Below are positions 9,201 to 17,174 of a DNA stretch of 64,000 bases, piece after piece. Source of the stretch: Acidobacteriota bacterium (GTDB taxonomy: Bacteria; Acidobacteriota; Terriglobia; Bryobacterales; Bryobacteraceae). The stretch is taken from NCBI GenBank assembly GCA_016185425.1, contig JACPNQ010000012.1:62001-126000 (forward strand), given 5' to 3'. The stretch's first letter is position 1; each line of letters starts with the position of its first letter. Made by a program: the position numbers and the translations under genes. A model generated the notes under the pieces. It was not told where the DNA came from and ran no database searches. It saw nothing but the letters and a program-made list of their open reading frames with translations.

Positions 9201-9898
9201 CGTCGTCCTATACAAAGTCGCACGAGTTCCAGGCAACGTTTGAGAAACGCTTCGCCAAGGGATGGAACCTGAATCTCGCCTACACCCACTTGAGGCTGCG
9301 CGAGGCCGATATCTTCCTGAACGAATTCGACGCAAACCGCACCGAGCGCCCAAGCAACGACGGCCGTCCGCATCGCTTCACCGCGACCGGCGTTTACGAA
9401 TTGCCCTTTGGCAAGGGACGCAAATTCCTGGCGGGCGCGAACCGGCTCACCAATCTGGTTGCCGGCGGCTGGCAGATGGCCGCAACCTACGAATTTCAAC
9501 CCGGCCCGCTTATCGATTTCGGCAATCTCTTCTACTACGGAAACGACGTGAGCAATGTCGCAAACGTCAATCGATCCTTGGAAACCTGGTTCAACACCGC
9601 CGATTTCGAACGAATGAGCGCGCGTGGTCCCAACAGCTTCCACCGCCGGGTATTCCCCACGCGCATTGATGGTATCCGTTCGGACTCCACCCGTCAATGG
9701 AACGCGAACGTCTCGAAGAACATCGTCATCACTGAGCGCGTGAAGATGCAGCTTCGCATCAATGCGTTAAACCTGCAGAACCGTTCGCAGATGGGCGGGC
9801 CCAACACCGATCCGTTCTCATCGAACTTCGGCAAAATCACCAGCCAGACCGCGGCAACCAACCGCTGGATCGAGGCTCAGGCGCGCATCACGTTTTAG
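6221..9898 (+). CDS. TonB-dependent receptor, Oar type, full length
   Basis: A complete 1225-residue outer-membrane receptor. A GGAGGG ribosome site lies 8 bp before the ATG. Residues 1-20 are a signal peptide (LAAAACCLVVSFSAVAQ). Residues about 25-105 form a carboxypeptidase-regulatory-like domain (FGRVLDSQGSAIVGAAVTI). A plug domain follows, then a long beta-barrel with repeated aromatic strands, the LNLGLRMEYE motif near residue 685, and a C-terminus ending in an aromatic residue (ARITF). Asn- and Gly-rich stretches fit the acidobacterial Oar group. The gene ends 8 bp from the convergent VOC gene. The ligand is unknown; neither neighbour suggests a substrate. Confidence 0.95.
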   Translation: MGIRLAAAACCLVVSFSAVAQETRSMLFGRVLDSQGSAIVGAAVTIRNADTGVSLSYKTNATGYYEGNLLMPGSYEITAEMKGFKKLIRHGVTLPVSSRIQVDLPLEVGGVTETVNVSAEAPLLETNAVSSGRVIDNKSLMELPVMGNSAILLVKLAPGIQTGGVNNYLALHSNAGGSDYSVGGNIGGNSWTLDGSPNQGPGRRTAYLPYTDAVGEFKVETNNFDASIGQASGAAISMISKSGNNDFHGTATWQHWQQRWQGTPFFVKQNYYRSIAQAEAAGNTARANEIRNTDKQATGRSNNWGASGGGPVVIPKVYDGRNRLFWFFTYNAFKDVKTEDASNFNRTVPTLKARQGDFSDMLQLTNNPSRYVVHDPTTVRRDPARPNNFIRDPIPGNVIPRSRFANPAYDAIMKLYPQPNVAIAAGADPVNNYLASKTPYNWDYKAYSNRVDYQISDKWRMFARWSYNNFGPEDRGDWTYETARGLNLGGLVRNNIGGGFDFVFTQNATTLWNVNVGINQFREGSIQPKALEYKPSDIGLPTYLDQKAGDLHILPQMAVGGYTTISPGGISTWTRTRQQTAKVGLTLIRGTHSISTAFDNRNHFRTGGGGGNTGGNFSFNQNYVRRNDDGFTPASDLGLGWAAFILGVPSGASVATNDTYAMHNPYYATYVQDSWRINSKLTLNLGLRMEYERGATERYNRMIATFDPTLNVPIAAAAQAAYAQNPVAELPASQFIIKGGNTFAGVDGRPRQLYQNQLMWLPRVGAAYQLNSKTVVRGGYGIFYDTINVLNFGPDQAGFSRSTGSIITTDFGQTWNFPAGANPANFKSPLIDPFPLRADGTRFDAPTRDALGAMNRVGRGYNFTAFDQPHARQQRWQLGVQRQFGSTMVVNAYYAGSYSDRISINVDNGFRRTVTALPEQYWATGTVRNNTVADYLNANVPNPFYINNFNRGDFSPLVWADMNTNGFFTSPTIRRHQLLRPFSHMSSLNNSSEPSSYTKSHEFQATFEKRFAKGWNLNLAYTHLRLREADIFLNEFDANRTERPSNDGRPHRFTATGVYELPFGKGRKFLAGANRLTNLVAGGWQMAATYEFQPGPLIDFGNLFYYGNDVSNVANVNRSLETWFNTADFERMSARGPNSFHRRVFPTRIDGIRSDSTRQWNANVSKNIVITERVKMQLRINALNLQNRSQMGGPNTDPFSSNFGKITSQTAATNRWIEAQARITF

Positions 9899-9906
9899 TG
9901 AGAGGC

Positions 9907-10236
9907 CTATTTCCAAAGCCCCATTACGTTGCCCTCGGGATCGCGGATCCAGGCGAACGTCCCAGCCGGAATGGCGATCGGCCCCACCAGTTTCTTACCG
10001 CCCAAGCTGACGGCTTTGGCGATGGTGCCCGCCACGTCCTCCACCTGGACATAGAAGATCGTGTAGTTGAATGGCTCATGGCCCAGACTCGTCAGATGGC
10101 CGGAGATTCCCGCCGAGTCTTCGGCCACCTGGAACGTGTCGTTAAACTGCCAGTCAAAGAGCTGGGCATAAAAATCGCGTGTCTTCGCTAGCTCCCGGCA
10201 GCCGATCTCAAAGTGAACTACGGGATGTTTCGCCAT
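9907..10236 (-). CDS. VOC-family (glyoxalase/bleomycin-resistance-like) protein
   Basis: A 109-residue single-domain vicinal-oxygen-chelate protein. It begins HPVVHFEIGCRELAKTRDFYAQLFDW, the usual first beta-alpha unit, and ends with the family's FAWIRDPEGNVMGLW motif, which carries a metal-site position. Candidate metal ligands are the early His/Glu pair and the late Glu in DPEGN. It lies 22 bp downstream of the BON-domain gene on the same strand and is probably the last gene of that run. VOC proteins cover many chemistries, so no reaction is assigned. Confidence 0.88.
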   Translation of the reverse strand: MAKHPVVHFEIGCRELAKTRDFYAQLFDWQFNDTFQVAEDSAGISGHLTSLGHEPFNYTIFYVQVEDVAGTIAKAVSLGGKKLVGPIAIPAGTFAWIRDPEGNVMGLWK

Positions 10237-10258
10237 CCGGGCACAATAGCACAGCCGC

Positions 10259-10876
10259 CTACTTCTTCGGCTTTTTGAACTTCATCGTCTCGCCGGCTTC
10301 GATATTATTCGTCACCGAAAACGCGCCCGATACGCCATTGGCCTGTAATTCGGCAATCGTCCGGTCCATCGCCGTCGGCAGCACTCCTTCGAGAATAATG
10401 TTCCCGTTCTTCACCACGATATGAACGGGATGATTCCCCGGAGGCGGATCGTTTGTTATCCCCGTCATCGCGCTAATTCGCGACATAAAGCGCGGTACGC
10501 CGCGGTTGGGATTAAATCGCGAAAGCGCCGGATGCCCGTAAATGGCCGCGTAAGCGCGAAGCCGGATCGAGTCGTCCGCCGGCGACAACGGCAGCACCTC
10601 GATCTGGTTATCGACTTTCGTCACACCTTCCACCCGTTCGGTCACCTTCTGCGCGCTGGACTTCAAAATCGGCCGTGAAGCATAGCCGCGAAGAGTTACC
10701 GTATCGCCCTTGAAGCTGAAGCGAAGGCTGTCAAAGACGCCATATTCCGGCAGCGACAGGATCTCGCGCTGAATGGAGCGCGCCATCCGGACAACGGCCT
10801 GTTCATTGGGTGCGGACGATTGCGCCGGCAATACACCAGCCAGCGACAGGGCTAAAACATAAGTGTAGTTTCGCAA
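10259..10876 (-). CDS. Exported protein with two BON domains
   Basis: A 205-residue exported protein with a signal peptide (VLALSLAGVLPAQSS). The first BON domain (about residues 25-100) contains SFKGDTVTLRGYASRP and ends RVEGVTKVDNQIEVLP. A second BON-like repeat near the C-terminus contains VHIVVKNGNIILEGVL and FSVTNNIEAG. BON domains are thought to bind phospholipid or membrane surfaces. The predicted start is TTG at 10876, preceded by AAGGAGG with a short 4-nt gap; no ATG is available in this frame near the signal peptide. It follows tpiA on the same strand after 62 bp that contain an inverted repeat covering the ribosome site. Confidence 0.85.
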   Translation of the reverse strand: MRNYTYVLALSLAGVLPAQSSAPNEQAVVRMARSIQREILSLPEYGVFDSLRFSFKGDTVTLRGYASRPILKSSAQKVTERVEGVTKVDNQIEVLPLSPADDSIRLRAYAAIYGHPALSRFNPNRGVPRFMSRISAMTGITNDPPPGNHPVHIVVKNGNIILEGVLPTAMDRTIAELQANGVSGAFSVTNNIEAGETMKFKKPKK

Positions 10877-10877
10877 A

Positions 10878-10917
10878 GGGCCTCCTTGTTACGTATGATA
10901 CAAAGCCAGGGAGGCCC
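10878..10917 (-). promoter_or_regulatory. Inverted repeat that would mask the BON gene's ribosome site
   Basis: GGGCCTCC (10878-10885) and its exact complement GGAGGCCC (10910-10917) can form an 8-bp stem with a 24-nt loop. On the minus-strand transcript the downstream arm overlaps the AAGGAGG ribosome site of the BON gene. It could act as an attenuating hairpin on read-through mRNA from tpiA, or just be a weak terminator. Confidence 0.4.
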
Positions 10918-10938
10918 CTGAGTAATTCCCGCGAATTC

Positions 10939-11688
10939 CTAGAAATTCACGATCGACGCAAATGACGCGGCTTCCAGGCTCGCCCCACCTACCAATGCGC
11001 CATCAATCTCCGGCTGCGCCATCAGACCTTTCACGTTGTCGGGCTTGACGCTCCCGCCATACAGAATCCGGATCGCCGCGCCCGCCACCGCGCCATACTT
11101 CGCCGACACCAGTCCGCGCAACACGCGATGCGCATCGGCCGCCATCTCCGGAGTGGCCGTCCTGCCGGTGCCGATCGCCCAGACGGGCTCATACGCGATT
11201 ACGATTTTTGCGAAGGCATCGGCGTCGAGCGGCGCAATCCCGCCGTTGAACTGTTCCGCGAGCACAGCGTCCGTGCGCCCCGCTTCGCGCTCCTCCAGAC
11301 GTTCGCCAACACAGACGATCGGCTTCAAACCGGCCGCCAGCGCGGCCTTCGTACGTTCCAGCACCGTCGCGTCCGTCTCACCGAAATACTGCCGCCGCTC
11401 GCTGTGGCCGATAATCACCCACGCGGCGCCGGAGGCCTTGATCATCGGGCCGGAAACCTCGCCCGTAAACGCGCCCTCATTCTTCCAATACAAGTTCTGT
11501 GCGCCCACGCCCACTCGCGTTCCTCGCGACGCCTCAACGGCGGCGTGAATGTTCACAAACGGCGGGCAAATGGCGATCTCACAGTGTTTCGCTTCCGCTA
11601 CCAACTGCAGGAAGGCGTCAAAAAATGCTTTCGTTTCCGCCGGCGTCTTGTACATCTTCCAGTTGCCGGCCATTAGCGGTGTTCTCAT
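10939..11688 (-). CDS. tpiA: Triosephosphate isomerase
   Basis: A 249-residue TIM-barrel enzyme interconverting dihydroxyacetone phosphate and glyceraldehyde 3-phosphate in glycolysis and gluconeogenesis. The N-terminal GNWKMYKT gives the active-site Asn and Lys. IIGHSERR contains the electrophilic His, IAYEPVWAIGTG the catalytic Glu and the mobile loop, and ILYGGSVKPDN the phosphate site. Length matches the family. The ATG overlaps the deoB stop by 4 bp, so the two are translationally coupled. Confidence 0.98.
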   Translation of the reverse strand: MRTPLMAGNWKMYKTPAETKAFFDAFLQLVAEAKHCEIAICPPFVNIHAAVEASRGTRVGVGAQNLYWKNEGAFTGEVSGPMIKASGAAWVIIGHSERRQYFGETDATVLERTKAALAAGLKPIVCVGERLEEREAGRTDAVLAEQFNGGIAPLDADAFAKIVIAYEPVWAIGTGRTATPEMAADAHRVLRGLVSAKYGAVAGAAIRILYGGSVKPDNVKGLMAQPEIDGALVGGASLEAASFASIVNF

Positions 11689-12863
11689 AGCTCGTGTAAG
11701 AAACTCGTCCCTTTCGTGATGACGGCGCCGTAATTTTCAGCCACCGTCTGTCCGATATCGCTCAACGTGGCGCGAGTACCCAGATCCTTGCCGCCCGCTG
11801 CTCCGGGCGAATAGCAGACCAGCGGCGTGTATTCGCGGCTGTGGTCGGTGGATGGTGTGGTCGGGTCGCATCCGTGGTCGGCGCAGAACACCGCCAAATC
11901 GCGCGGCCCCATCGCACTCATGAATTGCGGCAGCCACGCGTCGGCCTCTTCCAGCGCACGCGCGTAGCCCTCCACGTCATTCCGATGCCCGTAGAGCATA
12001 TCGAAATCTACAAGATTGACGAAGATCAGCCCCTGCGGCGTCGCCTCCATCGCCTCCATGGTCACCCGCAGCCCGTCCGTGTTGCCCTTCGTCTTGTCGT
12101 AAACCGAGATCCCCCGCCCCAGAAAAACATCGAAGATCTTGCCGATGCTGTGCACCGGAATGTTGCGTTCCGCCAACTGGTCCAGCAGCATTCCCCGCGG
12201 CGGCGGAACCGCATAATCGTGCCGGTTCGTCGTACGCGTGAACGAGCCCGGTTCTCCCGTAAACGGCCGCGCGATCACCCGGCCCACCTCAAAAGGCCCG
12301 CGCAAAATCTCCCGCGCCGTCTCGCAGATCTTGTACTGTTCCCACAGCGGAATTACATCCTCATGCGCGGCAATTTGGAACACGCTGTCGGCCGAGGTAT
12401 AGACGATCGGCGAGCCCGTGCGCATGTGCTCCTCGCCAAGCTCTTTGATGATCTCCGTGCCGGACGCCGCCTTATTCCCAATTGTCGAGCGCCCGATTCG
12501 ATCCTCAAAAACGCTCAAAATCTCACGCGGAAATCCGTTCGGAAACAGGGGCAATGGCTTTTCCAGATGAATACCCACCATCTCCCAATGCCCGGTTGTC
12601 GTGTCCTTCCCCGGTGAGGCGAGCGTACACTTTCCAAATGATCCCGCCGGCGACGGATCGGGCGCCAATCCCGCCAATGGCTTGATATTTGCCAACCCCA
12701 GCCGGGTGAAATTCGGTAGCCGCAGTGCCCTCTGCCGCGCGATATTGCCCAGCGTGTCGCTGCCTGCATCGCCGTAAGCGGCCGCGTCCGGCATCTCACC
12801 GATGCCCACGCTGTCCAGCACAATCCAGATCACGCGGTCGAATCGCTTGCCCATACTACTCAT
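11685..12863 (-). CDS. deoB: Phosphopentomutase
   Basis: A 392-residue metalloenzyme of the alkaline-phosphatase fold that interconverts ribose 1-phosphate (or the deoxy form) and ribose 5-phosphate in nucleoside salvage. The N-terminal DSVGIGEMPDAAAYGD and the C-terminal HGCDPTTPSTDHSREYTP hold the metal-binding Asp and His residues, and SDTLGNIA carries the phospho-acceptor Thr region. The upstream ATG at 12863 overlaps the preceding gene by 8 bp; a second in-frame ATG three codons later would avoid it, and neither has a strong ribosome site. With tpiA downstream it forms a small sugar-phosphate pair. Confidence 0.97.
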   Translation of the reverse strand: MSSMGKRFDRVIWIVLDSVGIGEMPDAAAYGDAGSDTLGNIARQRALRLPNFTRLGLANIKPLAGLAPDPSPAGSFGKCTLASPGKDTTTGHWEMVGIHLEKPLPLFPNGFPREILSVFEDRIGRSTIGNKAASGTEIIKELGEEHMRTGSPIVYTSADSVFQIAAHEDVIPLWEQYKICETAREILRGPFEVGRVIARPFTGEPGSFTRTTNRHDYAVPPPRGMLLDQLAERNIPVHSIGKIFDVFLGRGISVYDKTKGNTDGLRVTMEAMEATPQGLIFVNLVDFDMLYGHRNDVEGYARALEEADAWLPQFMSAMGPRDLAVFCADHGCDPTTPSTDHSREYTPLVCYSPGAAGGKDLGTRATLSDIGQTVAENYGAVITKGTSFLHEL

Positions 12864-14085
12864 TAAGAATGCGCTGCACGCGCTCGGTCAGCATATCCAC
12901 GAACTTCTCCGGCACAAAACCATTCATGCGGCTGGCGATCTCGCCGCGTTTGTTTAAAATCACCGTGGTCGGAATCGAGGAGACATTCAACAGCCGCGAC
13001 AATCCGTCCTCGAAATAGACATTCGTCGACCACTGGTTCGTTTCCAGGAACGGCGCCACCAGGCTCTTGTCCTCATCGGTGTTGAGATAGACGAACTCCA
13101 CGTCGTTCCGGCCTGCAAACTTTTCCTTCGCCTTTTCATAAAGCGGATGCTGCGTCCGGCACGGTCCGCACCAGGTCGCCCAGAAATCCAACACCACCAC
13201 CTTGCCCTGCAGCGAAGCGATCGGCAACTTGTCTCCCGCCACGCCAGTCAGCACAAACTCAGCCGGCTTGGCCTTCAGCGCATTCGGATCGTATTGCCGC
13301 AGCCGCAGGACCTTCGCGTCGTTCCACTTGTTGAAACGGTCATGCGCCGCCAGCAGCCGTTCGCCCGCGCCCTTCTCTTCGCCGTGCGTTTTCTTCCATG
13401 CCGCGCGCATCGCTTCGAGATCGTCCGGCCGTTTCGCGTCGCCGGCAACAAACGAATCCGCCCATGCATCGGCTGCCAGATCCCATTTGCCGAGCAACGT
13501 CCGAGCCTGCGCCAGCGCCCGCGCGCTCTCGTCGAATGGGTACGCCGCGAACGATTGCGCCGCCAGCACCTCCGCCTCCGCCGCCTTGCCCAATATCAAC
13601 TGTGCCCGTGCCTGCGATTGCAGCGACCGGCTCAATCCCTGGTCCAGGTCCATGCGCGTCTGCCAGCGGATTTTCTCGGTGGCATCCTTCGGCTCCAGGC
13701 TCCGCAGCACCTGCTCCCATTTTTTCCCCAGGGTCAACGCCTTTTCCGCGCTCGCTTTGTCGCCGATCCGCCCCAACGCGCGAGTCACCGTTTCCAGTGT
13801 CTGCAAGTCTTCGCTCTCGCGCGCCAGCACCGCTTCGCCCCACTTCACCATTCGCGGGTCGTCGCTCGTCTCTCGCGCCGCCTTCACCAGCGCCCGCTCC
13901 AATTCCCAGCGCGACTTCGTCTCGGGGTACTTCTTCAGATGGTTCTCGAGCGCATAGATAAACTCATGGCTTGAATTCCCCGCCTCCGCCAGCGCGCTGC
14001 TCAAGCTCTGCTGTTCCTCGGGCGGCAACTGGGACTGCCCGGCAACCAGCATGCCAAACATCGCCAATACGGCCAATCGCTTCAT
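12856..14085 (-). CDS. Exported TlpA-like thioredoxin-fold protein with long helical N-terminus
   Basis: A 409-residue protein when started at the ATG at 14085, which gives a signal peptide ([19 protein letters not shown]) and a 4-bp overlap with the preceding gene; a longer frame upstream lies inside that gene. Residues about 20-265 are alpha-helical and Ala/Glu-rich, with a TPR-like look. Residues about 275-405 are a TlpA/ResA-type thioredoxin domain with the catalytic WCGPC motif after VVVLDFWAT and a cis-Pro at SIPTTVI. It should act outside the cytoplasm as a disulfide reductase or oxidase. This architecture (long N-terminus plus TlpA) is common in acidobacteria; the client proteins are unknown. 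Confidence 0.9.
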   Translation of the reverse strand: MKRLAVLAMFGMLVAGQSQLPPEEQQSLSSALAEAGNSSHEFIYALENHLKKYPETKSRWELERALVKAARETSDDPRMVKWGEAVLARESEDLQTLETVTRALGRIGDKASAEKALTLGKKWEQVLRSLEPKDATEKIRWQTRMDLDQGLSRSLQSQARAQLILGKAAEAEVLAAQSFAAYPFDESARALAQARTLLGKWDLAADAWADSFVAGDAKRPDDLEAMRAAWKKTHGEEKGAGERLLAAHDRFNKWNDAKVLRLRQYDPNALKAKPAEFVLTGVAGDKLPIASLQGKVVVLDFWATWCGPCRTQHPLYEKAKEKFAGRNDVEFVYLNTDEDKSLVAPFLETNQWSTNVYFEDGLSRLLNVSSIPTTVILNKRGEIASRMNGFVPEKFVDMLTERVQRILNE

Positions 14086-14708
14086 TGCTTCGTTGCCTCT
14101 GCCGGCGGCGGATTCCGGAAAATCTCCGCCAGCCGCGCCGCGCGCTCCCTGGCCATGTTCAAATAGCTCTCGTTCTTCGTCACCCTGTCCAGCCACTTCA
14201 GATACTGGTCCAGCGCCACCAACCGCTTGCGCTCATACGCCGCCTGGATCTGCAGGATCACCCGGTTCACGCCCAACTTGTCGAACCGCGCCGAACGCTC
14301 CAGTTCCATCAGATAGCGCTCGGACTCCGTGATTCTCTCAAACCAATCCGAAAGCGCCTGTGCGTCCGTGTCGGTGGAGTAGTTGAACTTCTGCTCCTGC
14401 GCCTTTCCGCCGCCCTCGTAGCGCAACGTCTTTTCGCCCATCCTGGCAACGGGCAAGCCCGATTCCAGCGTCCGCGAAAACCAACCCAATTTCTCCGCCA
14501 ATCCGTACATCGCCGCCGTATCCGGATCGCTCAACTTGAAGGCCAGCGGTTGCGGATCGTCGGGCGCCTCGGCGTACACGCCCTGCCCGTTCTTCTCCAC
14601 AACAATCTTCACCCACGCCGGTGTGCTTCCCGGGAATGACTTCAGGAAGATCAGCTTCCCGTCATCGGCCCACGCCGCTGCCGCCAGCAGAAAAAGAAGC
14701 GCCCTCAT
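14082..14708 (-). CDS. Exported protein of unknown function
   Basis: A 208-residue protein from the ATG at 14708, chosen because it gives a signal peptide ([14 protein letters not shown]) and the same 4-bp coupling seen on either side. After an N-terminal beta-rich part ([25 protein letters not shown]) the second half is strongly helical and charged, with [23 protein letters not shown] do not recognise a family. It sits between ruvC and the TlpA-like gene, overlapping both by 4 bp, so its product is made together with an exported thioredoxin-fold protein. A shared periplasmic role with that protein is plausible but unproven. Confidence 0.8.
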   Translation of the reverse strand: MRALLFLLAAAAWADDGKLIFLKSFPGSTPAWVKIVVEKNGQGVYAEAPDDPQPLAFKLSDPDTAAMYGLAEKLGWFSRTLESGLPVARMGEKTLRYEGGGKAQEQKFNYSTDTDAQALSDWFERITESERYLMELERSARFDKLGVNRVILQIQAAYERKRLVALDQYLKWLDRVTKNESYLNMARERAARLAEIFRNPPPAEATKQ

Positions 14709-15202
14709 CGCGCCGCTCCCACGCGGGCCGCGAAACCGGCGCGCGTTGCGTGACAAATAGCCACCGCCAAGGCATCGGAAGCGTCCTGCGACCGGATCAC
14801 GGCCGGCAGCCGGAGAATCGTCTGGACCATTAACTGCACCTGCTCTTTTTCCGCGCGCCCGTAGCCAACGACGCTCGTCTTCACTTCCATCGGCGAATAC
14901 TCGCCAATCTCCAGGTTCGCCTCCGCCAGCGCCAGCAGCGCCACACCGCGCACATGTGCCAGCTTGATCGCCGTTTGGGTGTTCACCGCGTGAAACACGC
15001 CCTCGACAGCACCCGCCTCGGGTTGATGCATGGCAATCGCCGTTCGCAACCCCAGCGAAATCGCCAGCAGGCGCTCTCCCAGCGGCTTTTTCGGCGACGT
15101 CACAATGACATCGGCTGCAATCAGGCGGTGGGTGCGGCCGTCACTTTCAATGACGCCGAAGCCCGTCCGCTCCGATCCGCAATCGATGCCAAGGATGCGC
15201 AT
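14705..15202 (-). CDS. ruvC: Holliday junction resolvase RuvC
   Basis: A 165-residue endonuclease that cuts four-way DNA junctions during recombinational repair, working with RuvAB. The acidic active site is visible: [14 protein letters not shown] (first Asp), [10 protein letters not shown] (Glu), and [12 protein letters not shown] (the C-terminal Asp pair). The family signature [10 protein letters not shown] precedes it. Length is normal. It lies 11 bp downstream of yebC, the usual bacterial order (yebC-ruvC); ruvA and ruvB are not in the window. Confidence 0.97.
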   Translation of the reverse strand: MRILGIDCGSERTGFGVIESDGRTHRLIAADVIVTSPKKPLGERLLAISLGLRTAIAMHQPEAGAVEGVFHAVNTQTAIKLAHVRGVALLALAEANLEIGEYSPMEVKTSVVGYGRAEKEQVQLMVQTILRLPAVIRSQDASDALAVAICHATRAGFAARVGAAR

Positions 15203-15213
15203 ACTCCCGCAGA

Positions 15214-15954
15214 CTACTCGACGTCGGCATCGTCGCCGATATCAAAGTTGCCGTAAACGTTCTGCACGTCGTCGTGATCGTCGATCGCTTCAAACAGCTT
15301 CATCATCGCCGACGCGTCTTTGCCTTCCAGATTCACCGTGTTCTTCGGTACCAGCGCCGTGGCCTCCGATTCGGTTGCCGCAATTCCCGCCGCGGCGAGC
15401 GCGTCCAACACAGCCTGATGCGCCGGTGGATCGGAGATAACCTGCCAGCTATCGCCGTGGTTCCGGATATCTTCGGCGCCCGCTTCCAGGGCCACGTCCA
15501 TCAGTTTTTCTTCCGTTACCGTCTCGGCATCCACCGTAATGCTCGATTTCATCTCAAACATCCACGCCACGGCGCCCGGTTCAGCCATGTTCCCGCCGTT
15601 TTTGGAGAACAAGTGCCGGATATCGCTTACCGTACGGTTCTTGTTGTCGGTCGCCACCTTCACCATTACCGCCGCGCCGCCCGGTCCGTACCCTTCATAG
15701 GTGAACTCTTCGATCGTCGCGCCTTCCAGTTCGCCGGTACCGCGTTTGATCGCCCGCATGATGTTATCCGCAGGCATAGAAACGGCTTTAGCAGCCGTCA
15801 CCGCTGTGCGCAGCCGGGCATTGGACGCAGGATCACCGCCGCCACGCGCGGCAATCACAATTTCTTTGATCAGCCGGGTAAAAGCCTTTCCGCGTTTGGC
15901 GTCCAGTGCCGCCTTCTTGTGTTTAATTGTGTGCCATTTTGAGTGACCTGACAT
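15214..15954 (-). CDS. yebC: YebC/PmpR/TACO1-family regulator
   Basis: A 246-residue protein starting with the family hallmark [20 protein letters not shown]. It continues through [18 protein letters not shown] and the conserved [11 protein letters not shown] stretch, and ends in an acidic tail. Members are described as DNA-binding regulators and, more recently, as ribosome-associated factors easing translation of proline-rich stretches. It is the first gene of the minus-strand run that continues into ruvC. A motif shared with the gene at 21567-22451 lies just upstream. Confidence 0.96.
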   Translation of the reverse strand: MSGHSKWHTIKHKKAALDAKRGKAFTRLIKEIVIAARGGGDPASNARLRTAVTAAKAVSMPADNIMRAIKRGTGELEGATIEEFTYEGYGPGGAAVMVKVATDNKNRTVSDIRHLFSKNGGNMAEPGAVAWMFEMKSSITVDAETVTEEKLMDVALEAGAEDIRNHGDSWQVISDPPAHQAVLDALAAAGIAATESEATALVPKNTVNLEGKDASAMMKLFEAIDDHDDVQNVYGNFDIGDDADVE

Positions 15955-15968
15955 CGTTCAGCCTCAGT

Positions 15969-15993
15969 TGTCCTAACCTAATAGGGTAACACC
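15969..15993 (-). promoter_or_regulatory. Upstream motif of yebC shared with the PHM-like gene
   Basis: Read on the minus strand this segment is GGTGTTAC, then nine bases, then TTAGGACA. It starts 39 bp and ends 15 bp before the yebC ATG. Nearly the same arrangement occurs immediately upstream of the gene at 21567-22451 (see 22457-22478). It may be a promoter or operator element. Confidence 0.4.
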
Positions 15994-16025
15994 GTGAGTG
16001 GCGAAACGATTGGTTTAGGCCCCGC

Positions 16026-17174
16026 TCAGGGCGTTGTTTTGCCCCACCTTAAATGCTTGGCCGCCTCTTCCTTCATTCCAAGGCGTTGGTACAGCAGACC
16101 AAGCTGATAATGAACGGGTTGGACGTCCGGCAGAAGCGTCACTGCCTTCTCCAGCCGCGTCCGCGCCTCCGTCAGTTCTCCACGCGAGAGAAACAGCTTG
16201 CCCAGTTCCAACGCCACCTGCCCGCTGGACGGGTTCAGCCGCTCCGCATCCCGGTAATCGCGCTCGGCCGCCGCCAGGTCGCCGTTCTCCCGGTGCACAA
16301 TCCCCAGGAGCAAATAGGCGTCCTTCACCCCTCGCCGCGCGGCCTTGGTAAACGCGGCCGCCGCCTCTTCATCCTTGCCCTGCTTGCGATAGAGCAGCCC
16401 TTCGGCAACGAAAACACGCGGACTCTGTGGTTCGGCGTCCCGCAGATTGCGAAGGGCCAATCTGCTAAGCGGACTCTCCACCACGTGATGACTCGCCACC
16501 GCGAAAAGGTACTGCGTGTCCCCGCGATCCGGGAAGAGCCGCTGCGCACGGATCGCCTCCGCCAACGCTTGCGGCGCCTGGTTGGTTTTGATCAGTGCGT
16601 CGATGAGGAAATCCCAGTACAGCGGATTCGACGCGTCCAGCCGCACCGCTTGCCGGCCTGCCTCAATTGCGGCTGTCCACTGGTTCATCCGCCCCAGAGC
16701 AAAGGCCGTTACGCCGTGATATTGCGCCGCGAGCCTTGGGTCCGCCGGCGGCGCGATCTCCATCAGCATTTCCAGCGCCTTCTGCGGCCGGCCGGACTCG
16801 TTCTGTGCGTGCGCCAACTCAACTGTCAGCCTGTCACGGTCAGGGTAATTTCGCTCAGCGGCGCGCGTGAAGTACTGAATCGCCGCGTCCCACTGGCGCT
16901 GATAGAGTTTTGCTTGCCCGAGGTAGAAGTAGCCGGTGGGATTCGATGGATCCAGCCGGATGACGGTCTGAAATCGCGCATTCGATACGTCCCACTGATT
17001 GTTGCGCGCCGCAATTACGCCCAGAATCATGTGGCCGTGTACTGCCCCGGGGTCAGCCGTCACCGATTGCAGCGCCAGCGCCTTCGCTGCTTCGAAGTCG
17101 CCCTGACGGAACGCCATATCCGCGCGTTCCAACACGCTGCCCGCCTGCAACAGAGCGATGGCCAGCCAGATCAC
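16026..17174 (-). CDS. Exported TPR-repeat protein
   Basis: A 382-residue protein with a short hydrophobic N-terminus (MIWLAIALLQAGSV) and about nine tetratricopeptide repeats. Typical units read as FQTVIRLDPSNPTGYFYLGQAK, split here as DPSNPTGYFYLG and later LNPSSGQVALELGKLFL. TPR arrays bind other proteins. The start is GTG at 17174, which overlaps the stop of the sulfite-oxidase-like gene by 4 bp (GTGA), so the two are coupled. Together with the TonB receptor further upstream it forms a three-gene unit. Confidence 0.9.
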   Translation of the reverse strand: MIWLAIALLQAGSVLERADMAFRQGDFEAAKALALQSVTADPGAVHGHMILGVIAARNNQWDVSNARFQTVIRLDPSNPTGYFYLGQAKLYQRQWDAAIQYFTRAAERNYPDRDRLTVELAHAQNESGRPQKALEMLMEIAPPADPRLAAQYHGVTAFALGRMNQWTAAIEAGRQAVRLDASNPLYWDFLIDALIKTNQAPQALAEAIRAQRLFPDRGDTQYLFAVASHHVVESPLSRLALRNLRDAEPQSPRVFVAEGLLYRKQGKDEEAAAAFTKAARRGVKDAYLLLGIVHRENGDLAAAERDYRDAERLNPSSGQVALELGKLFLSRGELTEARTRLEKAVTLLPDVQPVHYQLGLLYQRLGMKEEAAKHLRWGKTTP

